DNA of 64,000 nt from Acinetobacter sp. NCu2D-2. Lineage in GTDB: Bacteria; Pseudomonadota; Gammaproteobacteria; Pseudomonadales; Moraxellaceae. The translations under genes and the position numbers were made by a program. The notes beneath the pieces were generated by a model that had not been told where the DNA came from, did not search any database, and saw only the letters and a list, made by a program, of their open reading frames with translations. Positions 50,815 to 60,742 of this stretch are shown piece after piece. The stretch spans positions 372,001 to 436,000 of the forward strand of contig NZ_CP015594.1 of the NCBI RefSeq assembly GCF_001647675.1, in the 5' to 3' direction. How positions within the stretch are numbered: position 1 is the first letter of the stretch; every line of letters starts with the position of its first letter.

Positions 50815-53568
50815 ATGGACGCGGTGCAATTGCAAAAAACACTGAGAGCAAGTCAATATGCAGAACAAGTGTTATTGAATCATCAAAGTGTATTAGAACA
50901 AGATTATGCAATTGACCAGTTTCAAATAGGACTCAGTGCTGAAGATATTCAGCGTTTTATTCAAGCCACGACTGAACATATCCAAGACGAAACTCAATGG
51001 ATGAGCGCAATGCGCATCCTGCGTGCACGTCTCATGTTCCGCTGGATTTGGCAAGATGCCAATCAACTCACCGATGTCATTACCCTGACACAAGAACTCT
51101 CTGATTTTGCAGATGCTTGTATTTGTGCAGCCAAGCAATTTGCCCGAGGTCCTTTAGTGGCGAAATATGGTGAGCCTATTGGTTATAACGGCAAAGTTCA
51201 AGAATTGATCGTGATTGCGATGGGTAAATTGGGCGCGCAAGAGCTAAATTTATCGAGTGATATTGACCTTATCTTTGCTTTTGATGAACAGGGCGAAACA
51301 GAAGGTGGACGTAAATGTATTGATGTGCAGCAGTTCTGCATTCTGTGGGGTCAAAAACTGATTTATCTGCTCGATCATATCACTGCAGATGGCTTTATTT
51401 TCCGCGTTGATATGCGCTTACGTCCCTGGGGAGATGGTTCACCACTTGCGATTAGTCATGTGGCGCTGGAAAAATATTTGAGTCAGCATGGGCGTGAATG
51501 GGAGCGTTATGCATGGATCAAAGCACGTATTGTTGATCCGACACCTGAAGGCTTAGCCTTGTTAGAAATGACTCGACCGTTCGTGTTCCGTAAATACGTC
51601 GACTACAGCGCCTTTGAAGCCATGCGTGAAATGAAAGCCATGATCGAGCGGGAAGTGCAACGCCGTCATTTGGTCGATGATATTAAGCTGGGTTCAGGGG
51701 GGATTCGTGAAGTTGAATTTATTGTTCAGGTTTTTCAACTGATCTACGGTGGCTCGAAACTAGAATTACAAGACCGTAAATGTTTGGTGAGCTTACATCA
51801 TCTCGAAGCAGTGGAACTGCTTGATGCTCAAGGCGTGATTGATCTTGAAGATGCTTATCTTTTCTTACGCCGTGTCGAACATGCGGTACAAGCCTTAAAT
51901 GATCAACAAACGCAGTCTTTGCCGACTGAACCTGAATTACAGCAGCGCATTGTCGATACACTTGGTTTTGCCAATTGGGATGACTTTATGCAAACGCTGA
52001 ATGATAAGCGCAGTAAAGTCACCTATCAGTTTGAACATCTGATTCAGGAAAATGGTCCATCGACATTGGTGGAAAGTTTTTCAAATTTGGAAAAGAAACT
52101 GAATGAAGTCCTAGATGACGATGCGCGTAATCTGGTCTATGAGTTTTGGCATAGTCATGCCCTGAAAAAATTACCGGCCAAAGCAGTTGAACGACTAAAA
52201 ACCTTTTGGCCACATTTGGTTGAAGCGGTACTTGATTCTACAAATCCACAGGTGGCTTTAGTGCGTTTGATGCCGCTGATTGAATCGGTGATGCGTCGTA
52301 CAGTGTATTTGGTCATGCTGATTGAGAGTAAAGGGGCATTACAACGCTTGGTTAAAATGGCCAGTGTAAGTCCATGGATATGCGAGGAACTGATTCAGTA
52401 TCCAGTTTTACTCGATGAATTTTTATCGATGGACTTTGAGCTGCCAAAACGTAAGGATTTAGAAGATTCTCTTCGTCAGCAGCTATTACGAATTGAGATT
52501 GATCAAGTCGAAGATCAAATGCGCGTTTTACGCTTGTTTAAAAAGTCAAATGTGCTGACTGTTGCAGCGAGTGATGTACTTGCAGAAAGTCCTTTGATGA
52601 AAGTTTCAGATGCCTTAACCGATATTGCAGAAGTATCAGTCAATGCAACTTTGCATTTGGCCTACCAGATTGTTGCGAAAAAACATGGTTTCCCAATTGA
52701 TGCTGAAGGGCAACGTTGCTCAATCGACCATACCGCTTTTGTTGTAATTGGCTATGGCAAGGTGGGCGGAATTGAGCTGGGCTATGGTTCTGATCTTGAT
52801 TTGGTCTTTATTCATTATATGGATGAACAGGCAGATACCGATGGTTTAAAACCAATTAGCGGTTTTGAATTTGCGATGCGCGTGGCGCAAAAATTTATGT
52901 CACTCATGACCACACAAACGCTCGATGGGCGTGTCTATGAAGTTGACACACGTCTACGTCCATCAGGTGAAGCGGGACTCTTGGTGACAAGCTTAAAAGC
53001 CTTTGAACAATATCAGTTGAAGAGCGCATGGCTTTGGGAACATCAAGCGCTGGTTCGTGCACGTCCTATTGCGGGTGAACAGAATTTACGGGAAAAATTC
53101 GAAGTCTTGCGCTGCAATATTTTGACCCAAAAACGTGACGAGTGTTATGTGCGAACTGAAGTACTAAAAATGCGTCAAAAAATGAAAGATCACCTTGGTT
53201 CATCACTCGAGCAGAAAAAAGATGGAATTTTTCATTTAAAACAAGACGCAGGTGGTATCGTTGATATCGAATTTATGGCACAGTATGCAGTATTAGCTTG
53301 GAGTGGGACGAATAAAGATCTCGCCCATTTCTCCGACAATGTAAGAATTCTTGAGGATGCCGCAAAATCAGGTTGCTTACCCAGCGACGATGCGACTGAT
53401 CTGATTCAAGCTTATCTCCGTGAACGTGCCGAGAGCCACCGCTTAGCCCTTGCAAATCAATCCATGCAAGTGTCTGCAAGCGACTGGAACGATACCCGAA
53501 TGACCGTTTGCAAGTTATGGCAAAGACTAATTGATCCAAGTGCAGTATTTGTACTGGATAGTGAATAA
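50815..53568 (+). CDS. glnE: Bifunctional glutamine synthetase adenylyltransferase/deadenylase
   Basis: GlnE adds or removes AMP on glutamine synthetase under control of PII. Two nucleotidyltransferase halves are visible: the N-terminal deadenylase with AMGKLGAQELNLSSDIDLIFAFDE and the C-terminal adenylylase with GYGKVGGIELGYGSDLDLVFIH. RMRLRPWGDGSPL-like (here DMRLRPWGDGSPL) and DTRLRPSGEAGLLV follow each, and DAGGIVDIEFMAQY marks the helical tail. 917 residues. ilvE starts 24 nt downstream, so the two are probably cotranscribed. Confidence 0.97.
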   Translation: MDAVQLQKTLRASQYAEQVLLNHQSVLEQDYAIDQFQIGLSAEDIQRFIQATTEHIQDETQWMSAMRILRARLMFRWIWQDANQLTDVITLTQELSDFADACICAAKQFARGPLVAKYGEPIGYNGKVQELIVIAMGKLGAQELNLSSDIDLIFAFDEQGETEGGRKCIDVQQFCILWGQKLIYLLDHITADGFIFRVDMRLRPWGDGSPLAISHVALEKYLSQHGREWERYAWIKARIVDPTPEGLALLEMTRPFVFRKYVDYSAFEAMREMKAMIEREVQRRHLVDDIKLGSGGIREVEFIVQVFQLIYGGSKLELQDRKCLVSLHHLEAVELLDAQGVIDLEDAYLFLRRVEHAVQALNDQQTQSLPTEPELQQRIVDTLGFANWDDFMQTLNDKRSKVTYQFEHLIQENGPSTLVESFSNLEKKLNEVLDDDARNLVYEFWHSHALKKLPAKAVERLKTFWPHLVEAVLDSTNPQVALVRLMPLIESVMRRTVYLVMLIESKGALQRLVKMASVSPWICEELIQYPVLLDEFLSMDFELPKRKDLEDSLRQQLLRIEIDQVEDQMRVLRLFKKSNVLTVAASDVLAESPLMKVSDALTDIAEVSVNATLHLAYQIVAKKHGFPIDAEGQRCSIDHTAFVVIGYGKVGGIELGYGSDLDLVFIHYMDEQADTDGLKPISGFEFAMRVAQKFMSLMTTQTLDGRVYEVDTRLRPSGEAGLLVTSLKAFEQYQLKSAWLWEHQALVRARPIAGEQNLREKFEVLRCNILTQKRDECYVRTEVLKMRQKMKDHLGSSLEQKKDGIFHLKQDAGGIVDIEFMAQYAVLAWSGTNKDLAHFSDNVRILEDAAKSGCLPSDDATDLIQAYLRERAESHRLALANQSMQVSASDWNDTRMTVCKLWQRLIDPSAVFVLDSE

Positions 53569-53592
53569 TTGTGAAAAATTGGAGTTTGTGGC

Positions 53593-54519
53593 ATGAATTT
53601 GGCTGATCGTGATGGTTTCATTTGGCAAGATGGACAACTAGTTGACTGGCGTGAGGCGAAAACTCACGTGTTAACACATACTTTGCACTACAGTATGGGT
53701 GTGTTTGAAGGTGTCCGTGCTTATGAAACTCCGAATGGAACGGCTATTTTCCGTCTAAAAGAACACACTAAACGTTTGTTAAACTCTGCAAAAATTTATC
53801 AAATGAATGTACCGTTTGATCATGCAGCACTTGAACAAGCGCAAATTGATGTGGTTCGTGAGAATAAACTAGCGTCTTGCTATTTACGTCCAATTATCTT
53901 TATCGGTTCTGAAAAATTAGGTATTGCTGCAACTGACAATACAATTCATGCAGTGGTTGCTGCATGGAGCTGGGGTGCTTACCTTGGTGATGAAGCAATG
54001 GCGAAGGGTATTCGTGTTAAAACTTCATCATTTACGCACCATCATCCAAACGTAACCATGTGCAAAGCAAAAGCGTCAGGTAATTACACATTGTCTATTC
54101 TTGCACACCAAGAAGTAGCGCACGCAGGTTATGACGAAGCAATGTTGCTTGATCCACAAGGCTATGTATGCCAAGGTTCTGGTGAAAACGTATTCTTAGT
54201 ACGTGATGGCGTAATTCATACCCCTGATATCGCGGGTGGTGCATTAGACGGTATTACACGTCAAACGATTATTACTATTGCTAAAGACCTTGGTTTTGAA
54301 GTGGTTGAACGCCGTATTACACGTGATGAATTCTATATTGCTGATGAAGCATTCTTCACGGGTACTGCTGCTGAAGTGACGCCAATTCGCGAATATGACG
54401 ATCGTCAAATTGGTGAAGGCAAACGTGGTCCGATTACTGAGCAAATCCAAACTGCATTCTTCAATGCTGTTCAAGGTAAAGATCCTAAATATGCTCACTG
54501 GTTAACTTACGTTAAGTAA
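53593..54519 (+). CDS. ilvE: Branched-chain amino acid aminotransferase
   Basis: PLP fold-type IV enzyme that makes the final transamination to Leu, Ile and Val, completing the ilvIHC pathway of this window. It shows HYSMGVFEGVRAYETP, the PLP Lys in MCKAKASGNYTLSILA, the GYDEAMLLDPQGYVCQGSGENVFLV block and FFTGTAAEVTPI. 308 residues. GGAG lies upstream of the ATG. In Acinetobacter ilvE is the left boundary of the LOS outer-core locus, and glycosyltransferase genes do follow. Confidence 0.97.
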   Translation: MNLADRDGFIWQDGQLVDWREAKTHVLTHTLHYSMGVFEGVRAYETPNGTAIFRLKEHTKRLLNSAKIYQMNVPFDHAALEQAQIDVVRENKLASCYLRPIIFIGSEKLGIAATDNTIHAVVAAWSWGAYLGDEAMAKGIRVKTSSFTHHHPNVTMCKAKASGNYTLSILAHQEVAHAGYDEAMLLDPQGYVCQGSGENVFLVRDGVIHTPDIAGGALDGITRQTIITIAKDLGFEVVERRITRDEFYIADEAFFTGTAAEVTPIREYDDRQIGEGKRGPITEQIQTAFFNAVQGKDPKYAHWLTYVK

Positions 54520-54533
54520 GACCAGAGTCATTG

Positions 54534-54562
54534 AAAAAACCTCTCATCTGAGAGGTTTTTTT
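54534..54562 (+). terminator. Rho-independent terminator after ilvE
   Basis: Stem AAAAAACCTCTCA / TGAGAGGTTTTTT with a short TC(T) loop, 15 nt after the ilvE stop. It separates ilvE from the outer-core genes. Confidence 0.88.
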
Positions 54563-54639
54563 ATAGGGGAATGCATCATTTTCTCGCATTTTTGTGTCAT
54601 CATATTCATATATAAGGCAGCTGTAGGTAAGCATACGCA

Positions 54640-55362
54640 ATGAGTAACATTGTTCTATGTATGAAATGGGGAACTAAATATGGTTCCGAGTATGTCAATC
54701 GTTTATACAATATGGTGAAACGACACACTACAGTTGACTTTAAAATGGTGTGTTTGACAGATCGTACCGAAGGGATTAATCCTGAAGTGCAATGTTTTCC
54801 AATCCCACCATTAGCTTTACCTGAAGGTGCACCCGAACGTGGTTGGAACAAACTCTCGACGTTTGAACCAGACTTGTATGGTTTAAAGGGTAACGCATTA
54901 TTTTTGGATTTAGATGTTGTTATTGTAGATAACATCGACGAGTTCTTTACATATCCAGGTGATTTCCTCATTATTCATGATTGGAAACGTCCTTGGCGTA
55001 TTACAGGTAATAGTTCGGTTTATCGTTTTAAACTTGGTGCTTTCCCGGGGCTATTGCCATACTTCCGTGAACATTTTGACGAAATTCGTAATAAATTCCG
55101 TAATGAGCAGGCTTATTTATCTTGGTATGTGGACAAAGAAGGTAAACAAACCTATTGGCCTGATAGCTGGTGCAAAAGTTATAAATATCACTGCCTACAA
55201 AAAATTCCAATGGCATTATTTAAGCCCCCTGTAAAACCTGAGGGTGCAAAAATTATTATTTTCCACGGTGAAATTAATCCACCTGATGCGATCAACGGTG
55301 GTGGAGGTAAATGGTACCGTTACGTACTGCCTTCGAAATGGATTAAAGACGCTTGGCAATAA
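54640..55362 (+). CDS. Glycosyltransferase, first gene of the outer-core locus
   Basis: The 240-residue protein has a GT-A look: a start typical of sugar-nucleotide transferases (NIVLCMKWGTKYGSEYVNRLY), then VCLTDRTEGINPEV and the DXD-type metal site LFLDLDVVIVDNIDEFF near residue 90, and a late WPDSWCKSYKYHC. It has no membrane segment. Sitting right after ilvE, it fits the first outer-core glycosyltransferase of Acinetobacter LOS loci. The sugar and linkage cannot be read from sequence alone. Confidence 0.87.
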   Translation: MSNIVLCMKWGTKYGSEYVNRLYNMVKRHTTVDFKMVCLTDRTEGINPEVQCFPIPPLALPEGAPERGWNKLSTFEPDLYGLKGNALFLDLDVVIVDNIDEFFTYPGDFLIIHDWKRPWRITGNSSVYRFKLGAFPGLLPYFREHFDEIRNKFRNEQAYLSWYVDKEGKQTYWPDSWCKSYKYHCLQKIPMALFKPPVKPEGAKIIIFHGEINPPDAINGGGGKWYRYVLPSKWIKDAWQ

Positions 55363-55386
55363 TATTTTAAAAGATGGTTGCTTAAC

Positions 55387-56130
55387 ATGCCAGTTAGAAA
55401 AAAAAGTAAGTTTGAACAGTGGTTTTCATTCAGCCGACATCAACGTCGCTTTGGAGCTGATAAAGTTTATGCTCAGCTTGCGAGTGTAGATATCGAAAAA
55501 CTGAAATCCGACATTATTGCCGGTGATCAAATCCAATATACGCATGGTTCAGCGAAAGATCTGAATGAGCATATTGAGCAACTTAAACATGAGTTTGTTG
55601 GTCAGCCTGCATTGAGCCACTATCATGCGAGTCTGATTGTACTGATTCGACGTGAAGTTGATGTTGAAGAAAACTTTGAAAAATTTAAAGCCCTATGGAT
55701 GAGTGAACGTGATTTTTTACTCAGCACTTTAAATATTCGTTGGTTAATTTCTGCATGTGATACGTTTTTAGATTTACATGATGATGTAACGCTTAAAGCT
55801 ACATTGATGAATGCTGTTGTGCTGATTAATACGTTGAAACTACAAGAAACTGAACGTTATTTGTGTGACCAAACTACAGTAATGTGTGAAGAAAAGCGCG
55901 ATCGGTTACCACAAGAACGCGTAACATTATTTGATGGAACGTCAGCATTCGTTGTTGGTACAGACGATACATTGCGAAATATGCGTTGGCGTTTAGATCA
56001 AATTTGCAAAATACATCCACTTGGAATGATTGTTTTAGAAATATTCGATCGATTACAGCAAGAACAGAACAATACAGTTTATTTAAGATTTAAGAAACAA
56101 CATACGCGTGAAAAAACACGTTGGTGGTAA
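55387..56130 (+). CDS. Protein of unknown function in the outer-core locus
   Basis: A soluble, largely helical protein of about 247 residues with no signal peptide or membrane segment. It has a basic N-terminus (PVRKKSKFEQWFSFSRHQRR), a leucine-rich middle (LIVLIRREVDVEENFEKF, FLLSTLNIRWLISACDTFLDL) and a basic aromatic end (KKQHTREKTRWW). I do not recognise a catalytic motif or family. The start at 55387 (ATG) is preferred over TTG at 55378. It abuts the GT25 gene, so it is cotranscribed with glycosyltransferases and probably helps core-sugar assembly. Confidence 0.8.
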   Translation: MPVRKKSKFEQWFSFSRHQRRFGADKVYAQLASVDIEKLKSDIIAGDQIQYTHGSAKDLNEHIEQLKHEFVGQPALSHYHASLIVLIRREVDVEENFEKFKALWMSERDFLLSTLNIRWLISACDTFLDLHDDVTLKATLMNAVVLINTLKLQETERYLCDQTTVMCEEKRDRLPQERVTLFDGTSAFVVGTDDTLRNMRWRLDQICKIHPLGMIVLEIFDRLQQEQNNTVYLRFKKQHTREKTRWW

Positions 56131-56132
56131 AG

Positions 56133-56939
56133 ATGGAATTATTAATTATTAATTTACCTAAATCTAAGGAACGACGTGTCTTTCAAGAACAACAATTTTT
56201 AAAAGTTGGGATTCAACCTACTTTTTTACAAGCTGTGTCGATAGATCAGATTTCAGAAGAGCAATTTAATGCGGAAGCTTTCGGATGGCAGCGACCGTTA
56301 AAAAAAGTAGAGTTAGCTTGCTTTCTAAGTCATAAAAAAGCATGGCAACAGGTTGTAGATCGTAATCAACCTATGCTTATTTTAGAAGATGATGCTGTCG
56401 TGGTAAGTGATATTGTGCAACTTCTAGAAGATATACAATCTCAAACCTTAAATTTATGTCCTGATCTAATTAATCTCGAAGTTAGAAGTCGTAAAAAAAT
56501 CGTAAGTAAAAAGCCAGCTTGTCATTTAAATAGTTCAGGGTACAAATTATTAGACTTGTTCCAAGAGAGAACAGGAACAGGGGGCTATATATTGTTCCCA
56601 ACTGGTGCGCAAAAACTTTTGGAAAAAGCGGCTCATTCTGCAGCTGCTACAGCAGATGCTTTTATTTTCAGTACCTATAATTTAAATGCTTATCAGGTTG
56701 AACCAGCAGCATTGATACAAGAAGATCAAATGATTGCGTATGGCTTATCAGATACTGAAAACTTTGAATCAACGATTGGTCGCTCTGAAAATTTCAAGCC
56801 TACTTATAAGTCTGTATATGAAAAGAAAATGTTTAGGAAGCGCCGTGTTATGGGGCAATTGCAAATGGCGTGTCGTTATTTACAAGTACTATTTAAGGCA
56901 GAAAAGCGTTTTATATTTTTAGATAAAAGCCGATTTTAA
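56133..56939 (+). CDS. Glycosyltransferase family 25 protein (LOS biosynthesis)
   Basis: GT25 enzymes include LOS galactosyl- and glucosyltransferases. The 268-residue protein begins MELLIINLPKSKERRVFQEQQF and has FLQAVS, the VELACFLSHKKAWQQVV block, the metal site LILEDDAVV near residue 88 and the later GTGGYILFPTGAQKLLE, which are all family marks. The start at 56133 lies 2 nt after the upstream stop, so translation is coupled. Lower G+C than the flanking housekeeping genes. Confidence 0.92.
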   Translation: MELLIINLPKSKERRVFQEQQFLKVGIQPTFLQAVSIDQISEEQFNAEAFGWQRPLKKVELACFLSHKKAWQQVVDRNQPMLILEDDAVVVSDIVQLLEDIQSQTLNLCPDLINLEVRSRKKIVSKKPACHLNSSGYKLLDLFQERTGTGGYILFPTGAQKLLEKAAHSAAATADAFIFSTYNLNAYQVEPAALIQEDQMIAYGLSDTENFESTIGRSENFKPTYKSVYEKKMFRKRRVMGQLQMACRYLQVLFKAEKRFIFLDKSRF

Positions 56940-56953
56940 TAAGGTCCAACTTA

Positions 56954-58012
56954 ATGAAAAAAAAGGTCGTATTAGCGATTTTTACTTTACAGGGTAATGG
57001 GGCAGAACGTTTTGCATTAACTCTAGCAAAAGGGATTAATGATGCAGGTCATGAAGCTCATATCGTTTATTTTAAAAATATAATTGACTTGCCAATACCT
57101 GAGGGTGTGCGAACTCACTTTTTTAATTATCAAAAGTTTCGTGCTATTCCAAAATTTATGCGTCCGGGCCTTGCCGCTAAAGCATTTGACAGTTTTGTCC
57201 GCAAGCACATTGGTGAGCCTGATTTAGTCTTATCCAATCTTTTTCCAGTAGATTTTATTTTAAGTCGCAGTAGCTTACCCAATGTGCATATGGTCATTCA
57301 TAATACGACGAGTCAGGAATATGCCGGTCGTTTAGATGCCAAAATGCTGGAACAATTAAAAAAGGTTTATCTATCCAAACTGTGTGTTGCGGTGAGTCAA
57401 GGCGTGGAGCAGGATTTTCGTGAGATTTTTGGTGAAAACAGCCGTATTACGACGATTTATAATCCAATTGATATCGCAGCAGTTCAAGCGGCAGCAGCAG
57501 AATTTCAGCCGGATTTACCTGCACGTTATTTAGTGAATGTTGGCAAGTTTAAACAGCAAAAACGCCACGATATTTTGATTCGTGCCTATGCCAAAGCACA
57601 CATCGATCTACCTTTAGTCTTGGTGGGTACAGGTGAGTTGATGGCTGAAAATGAGAAACTTGCTCAAGACCTAGGGGTCGCAGATCAAGTGCATTTTCTC
57701 GGCTTTCAAAAAAATCCATATCCTTATATTCAAGCCGCGACGGCGATGGTGGTGTCTTCTGATTTTGAGGGCTTTAGTATTGCGATTTTGGAAGCCTTGG
57801 CGTTGGGTACACCAGTCATCAGCACGGACTGTCCTTCTGGGCCACGGGAAGTTCTGCCTGAAAATTGTCTAGTACCCGTGCAAGATGTCGATGCATTAGC
57901 AGCCAAGTTACGTGCTGTCGCACAAGGCGATGTTGAAGTGCAAAGCCATTTAGATGCACTGTTTTTAATTGAAACAGCAGTTACACACTATTTAAGTCTA
58001 CAAGAAATTTAA
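56954..58012 (+). CDS. Glycosyltransferase family 4 protein
   Basis: The 352-residue protein has the two Rossmann domains of GT-B enzymes. The N-terminal GNGAERFALTLAKGINDAGHEAHIV acceptor side is followed by IYNPIDI at the hinge, VNVGKFKQQKRHDILIRAYA and the donor-side FEGFSIAILEALALGTPVISTDCPSGPREVL with the EX7E pair. It is soluble and probably works at the inner-membrane face on a growing LOS core. It shares the operon with the GT25 gene (14 nt gap) and the next gene (22 nt gap). Confidence 0.93.
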   Translation: MKKKVVLAIFTLQGNGAERFALTLAKGINDAGHEAHIVYFKNIIDLPIPEGVRTHFFNYQKFRAIPKFMRPGLAAKAFDSFVRKHIGEPDLVLSNLFPVDFILSRSSLPNVHMVIHNTTSQEYAGRLDAKMLEQLKKVYLSKLCVAVSQGVEQDFREIFGENSRITTIYNPIDIAAVQAAAAEFQPDLPARYLVNVGKFKQQKRHDILIRAYAKAHIDLPLVLVGTGELMAENEKLAQDLGVADQVHFLGFQKNPYPYIQAATAMVVSSDFEGFSIAILEALALGTPVISTDCPSGPREVLPENCLVPVQDVDALAAKLRAVAQGDVEVQSHLDALFLIETAVTHYLSLQEI

Positions 58013-58034
58013 TTTTACCCAACGGCATGACGCT

Positions 58035-59003
58035 ATGATTACAGTTTACGATACAGCATGTGGTTCTCTAAATATGGGGGATGAAATCATCATGGATGCA
58101 GTGATGATGCATTTGGAATCTCTATTTAGTCATGAGCAATTCTGTCGTTACCCAACACATTATGCATTGGCAGCCAAAACCTTAAAAAAAGCATGGCAAA
58201 ACCCATTGGCCTTTGTTGGGGGAACCAATTTACTGCGTAATTATTGGCGTTTTCGTGCCCGTAAAAACCAATGGTCGATTGGCTTTTTTGATGGCTTTAA
58301 GATGCAACCTGCCATTTTAATGGGGGCTGGTTGGAATAGCTATGCAGAAAAACCTGAATGGAAAGCGAAAGTTTTTTATAACAATGCGCTGTCTAAACAG
58401 TATCTACATTCTGTACGTGATCAGTACACCTTAGAGAAACTAAAAGCGTGTGGTATTGAAAATGTGATCAATACGGGCTGTCCAACCTTGTGGCAGCTAA
58501 CCCCTGAACATCTCAAGCAGATCCCAAGTCAAAAAGCGCAGTCAGTGGTCTTTACTTTAACAGACTATAGCCGTGATATTGAGGCCGATGTACAGTTGAT
58601 TCAGTGTCTCAAAGAGCACTATTTAAGCTTATACTTTTGGGCACAAGGCTCGGAAGATAATCAATATTTCGATCAACTTGCAGAGCAGCATCCTGAACTG
58701 TTCAATGGCATTGTGCGTATAGCAACGAATTTAAATGCCTATAATACGTTATTAAAAGATCATGAGATTGATTTTATCGGTACACGCCTACATGCTGGGA
58801 TTCGCGCTCTACAATTAAAGAAACGCGTGATTATTATTGGTATTGATAATCGTGCTATAGAAATGCATAGAGATTTTAATCTGCCAGTTGTAGAACGCCA
58901 TGATCTAACCTTATTGAAACAACGGATTAATATGCAATGGCAGCCCGAGATTCATTTGCCGTTTGATGCGATCGCGCATTGGAAAAGTCAATTTGTAAAT
59001 TGA
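58035..59003 (+). CDS. Polysaccharide pyruvyl transferase family protein
   Basis: The 322-residue protein matches the polysaccharide pyruvyl-transferase family (PF04230-like): VYDTACGSLNMGDEIIMDAVMMH at the start, AFVGGTNLLR, AILMGAGWNSY, HSVRDQYTLEKLKACGI, NTGCPTLWQL and the late IDFIGTRLHAGIRALQ, where His is a catalytic candidate. Such enzymes add ketal-linked pyruvate to sugars and can add negative charge to the LOS. Some family members have other activities, so pyruvylation is inferred. Confidence 0.9.
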   Translation: MITVYDTACGSLNMGDEIIMDAVMMHLESLFSHEQFCRYPTHYALAAKTLKKAWQNPLAFVGGTNLLRNYWRFRARKNQWSIGFFDGFKMQPAILMGAGWNSYAEKPEWKAKVFYNNALSKQYLHSVRDQYTLEKLKACGIENVINTGCPTLWQLTPEHLKQIPSQKAQSVVFTLTDYSRDIEADVQLIQCLKEHYLSLYFWAQGSEDNQYFDQLAEQHPELFNGIVRIATNLNAYNTLLKDHEIDFIGTRLHAGIRALQLKKRVIIIGIDNRAIEMHRDFNLPVVERHDLTLLKQRINMQWQPEIHLPFDAIAHWKSQFVN

Positions 59004-59037
59004 TGCTATTGGTATATTTTCATTCGAAGTTTTTATA

Positions 59038-60648
59038 ATGCTATATTTCATCATTTTTAGTTTAATTTTATCGTTAAGCTTTTTATTTAAATTTAAAAAT
59101 AATAGATATAGAGTGAACAATGTTGTCGTTGTTTCCTCTATGTTGTGCTCACTCTTTTTTATTTATAAACCTTTAGCCTTGTTTTTGTTGAACATTGCTT
59201 TATGTTTTATTGTGCTTGAAACTTTTGTAGTCTTAAAATACAAGGATTTTAATGAGGGTATTTTGGAGTCAATCTTAAATACCAACAAAAATGAATTGAT
59301 CGAGGTGTTGAGTAAAAATTTAATCCTCATTCTTCCTGCATTCCTTGTCATTTTACTTGTTAATTTTTATATTTCTTCTCAAATACAAACCAATCTTAAA
59401 CTTGGCTTGCTACTGTTGACGCCTTTTTTTATTACTGTAGTTGCATCACAACTACGTCTGATGCGTGTAGATAGAAAGTTAAAGAAATATGCAACAAATA
59501 GTAGTGCTTTTAATGTACTAAATTCTCTAGATAAGTTAGATAAGAATGTCATCTCTAGCATTAGAACGAAGTATCCGATACTTTTTGGGAATTTGTTTTA
59601 TTTGGTCAATTATCGTGGTGGTGACGAGGTGAGTTTCGATGCAGATCGCGATTTACTTGATTGTTTGAAAGATGAAAAAACGGTAAAGGCTAAAAACATT
59701 ATTTTGGTGATTGGGGAGTCTGCAATTCCTGATCGGTTTAGTCTTTATGGTTATACTGGATTTTTAACCACACCAAAACTGAGTCAATGGAAAAATCCTA
59801 TTGTTTTAGAGGGTGTACATTCATTGTCAAATATGACAAGAACGGCATTACCTTTTTTAATTTCTTATCCTCAGGTTAATGATTTTTCAAAAGCATATAC
59901 CTGTAAAAATATTTTTGACATCGCAAAAGCGAAATCCGTAAATACGGTGTGGATAGGAAATCAGGCCATTGATAGCCTATTTACATCAAGTTATGGCCCT
60001 ATTGCGAAGTGTGCAAATCTAGTCCTCTCACGAGACTATACATCAGAAGGCATACCATTTAATCCTAAAGATGACTTTGACTTATTAGCCTCTATTGAAG
60101 CCGAGTTTGAGAAAAGTGCGAAACAATCCAATTTAAATAACTTATTTGTTATTCATACTGTTGGTAGTCATGCACCTTACTCAATTCGAGTTGATAAAGA
60201 AGATCGCGCTGCCTTAAAAGGCGCTGATGACTACGATTTATCAATTCACCATACCGATCGGTTTTTAGATCAAGTGAAAGGCTTGGCGGATGATACATTA
60301 GAAGACTATATTTTTATTTACACCTCAGATCATGGTGAAGTGGTGGAAGATGAAGGAGGTGGCTTAGAGCATGGTTTAACTTTCGGTGGCTATCAACAAT
60401 ACAAAGTGCCATTTATTATTCTAAACAAGAGTGATTTTGTTTTAGATACAGAAAAATATAGAAAGTCGAATGGTCTTTATGCTAATGATATTTGTTCATT
60501 CTTGATTGCTGAATGTTTGGGATATCACGTGGATGAGGAATTCCTTGCGAGATATACTGCAGTAGATCAAATTCTGCACTCTGATTATAGGGTTTATTGG
60601 TATAAAGATGTACCTCAGCCGCTGAAACAACATAAGATTGTAGCGTAG
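59038..60648 (+). CDS. Phosphoethanolamine transferase-like (EptA/sulfatase family)
   Basis: The 536-residue protein has an N-terminal membrane region (about four to five helices, residues 1-140) and a periplasmic alkaline-phosphatase-fold domain. The metal and catalytic motifs are VIGESAIPDRFSLYGY and a Thr nucleophile candidate in SNMTRTALPFLIS. VIHTVGSHAPY and YTSDHGEVVEDEGG follow, then LEHG. This fits transfer of phosphoethanolamine from phosphatidylethanolamine to LOS. It is markedly A+T-rich. Whether it targets lipid A or core heptose/Kdo cannot be told. Orientation is convergent with dgkA. Confidence 0.9.
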   Translation: MLYFIIFSLILSLSFLFKFKNNRYRVNNVVVVSSMLCSLFFIYKPLALFLLNIALCFIVLETFVVLKYKDFNEGILESILNTNKNELIEVLSKNLILILPAFLVILLVNFYISSQIQTNLKLGLLLLTPFFITVVASQLRLMRVDRKLKKYATNSSAFNVLNSLDKLDKNVISSIRTKYPILFGNLFYLVNYRGGDEVSFDADRDLLDCLKDEKTVKAKNIILVIGESAIPDRFSLYGYTGFLTTPKLSQWKNPIVLEGVHSLSNMTRTALPFLISYPQVNDFSKAYTCKNIFDIAKAKSVNTVWIGNQAIDSLFTSSYGPIAKCANLVLSRDYTSEGIPFNPKDDFDLLASIEAEFEKSAKQSNLNNLFVIHTVGSHAPYSIRVDKEDRAALKGADDYDLSIHHTDRFLDQVKGLADDTLEDYIFIYTSDHGEVVEDEGGGLEHGLTFGGYQQYKVPFIILNKSDFVLDTEKYRKSNGLYANDICSFLIAECLGYHVDEEFLARYTAVDQILHSDYRVYWYKDVPQPLKQHKIVA

Positions 60649-60668
60649 ATTAAAGTTAGTTTACAAAA

Positions 60669-60700
60669 TAAAATGCCAGTCAAAAAGATTGGCATTTTTT
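60669..60700. terminator. Terminator between the EptA-like gene and dgkA
   Basis: AAAATGCCAGTC pairs with GATTGGCATTTT (12 bp with one G-T pair) around AAAAA, with T run on one side and A run on the other. Confidence 0.82.
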
Positions 60701-60742
60701 ATACTAGAGTATTGATTAATTTTAAATAATCCAATTTAAAAA

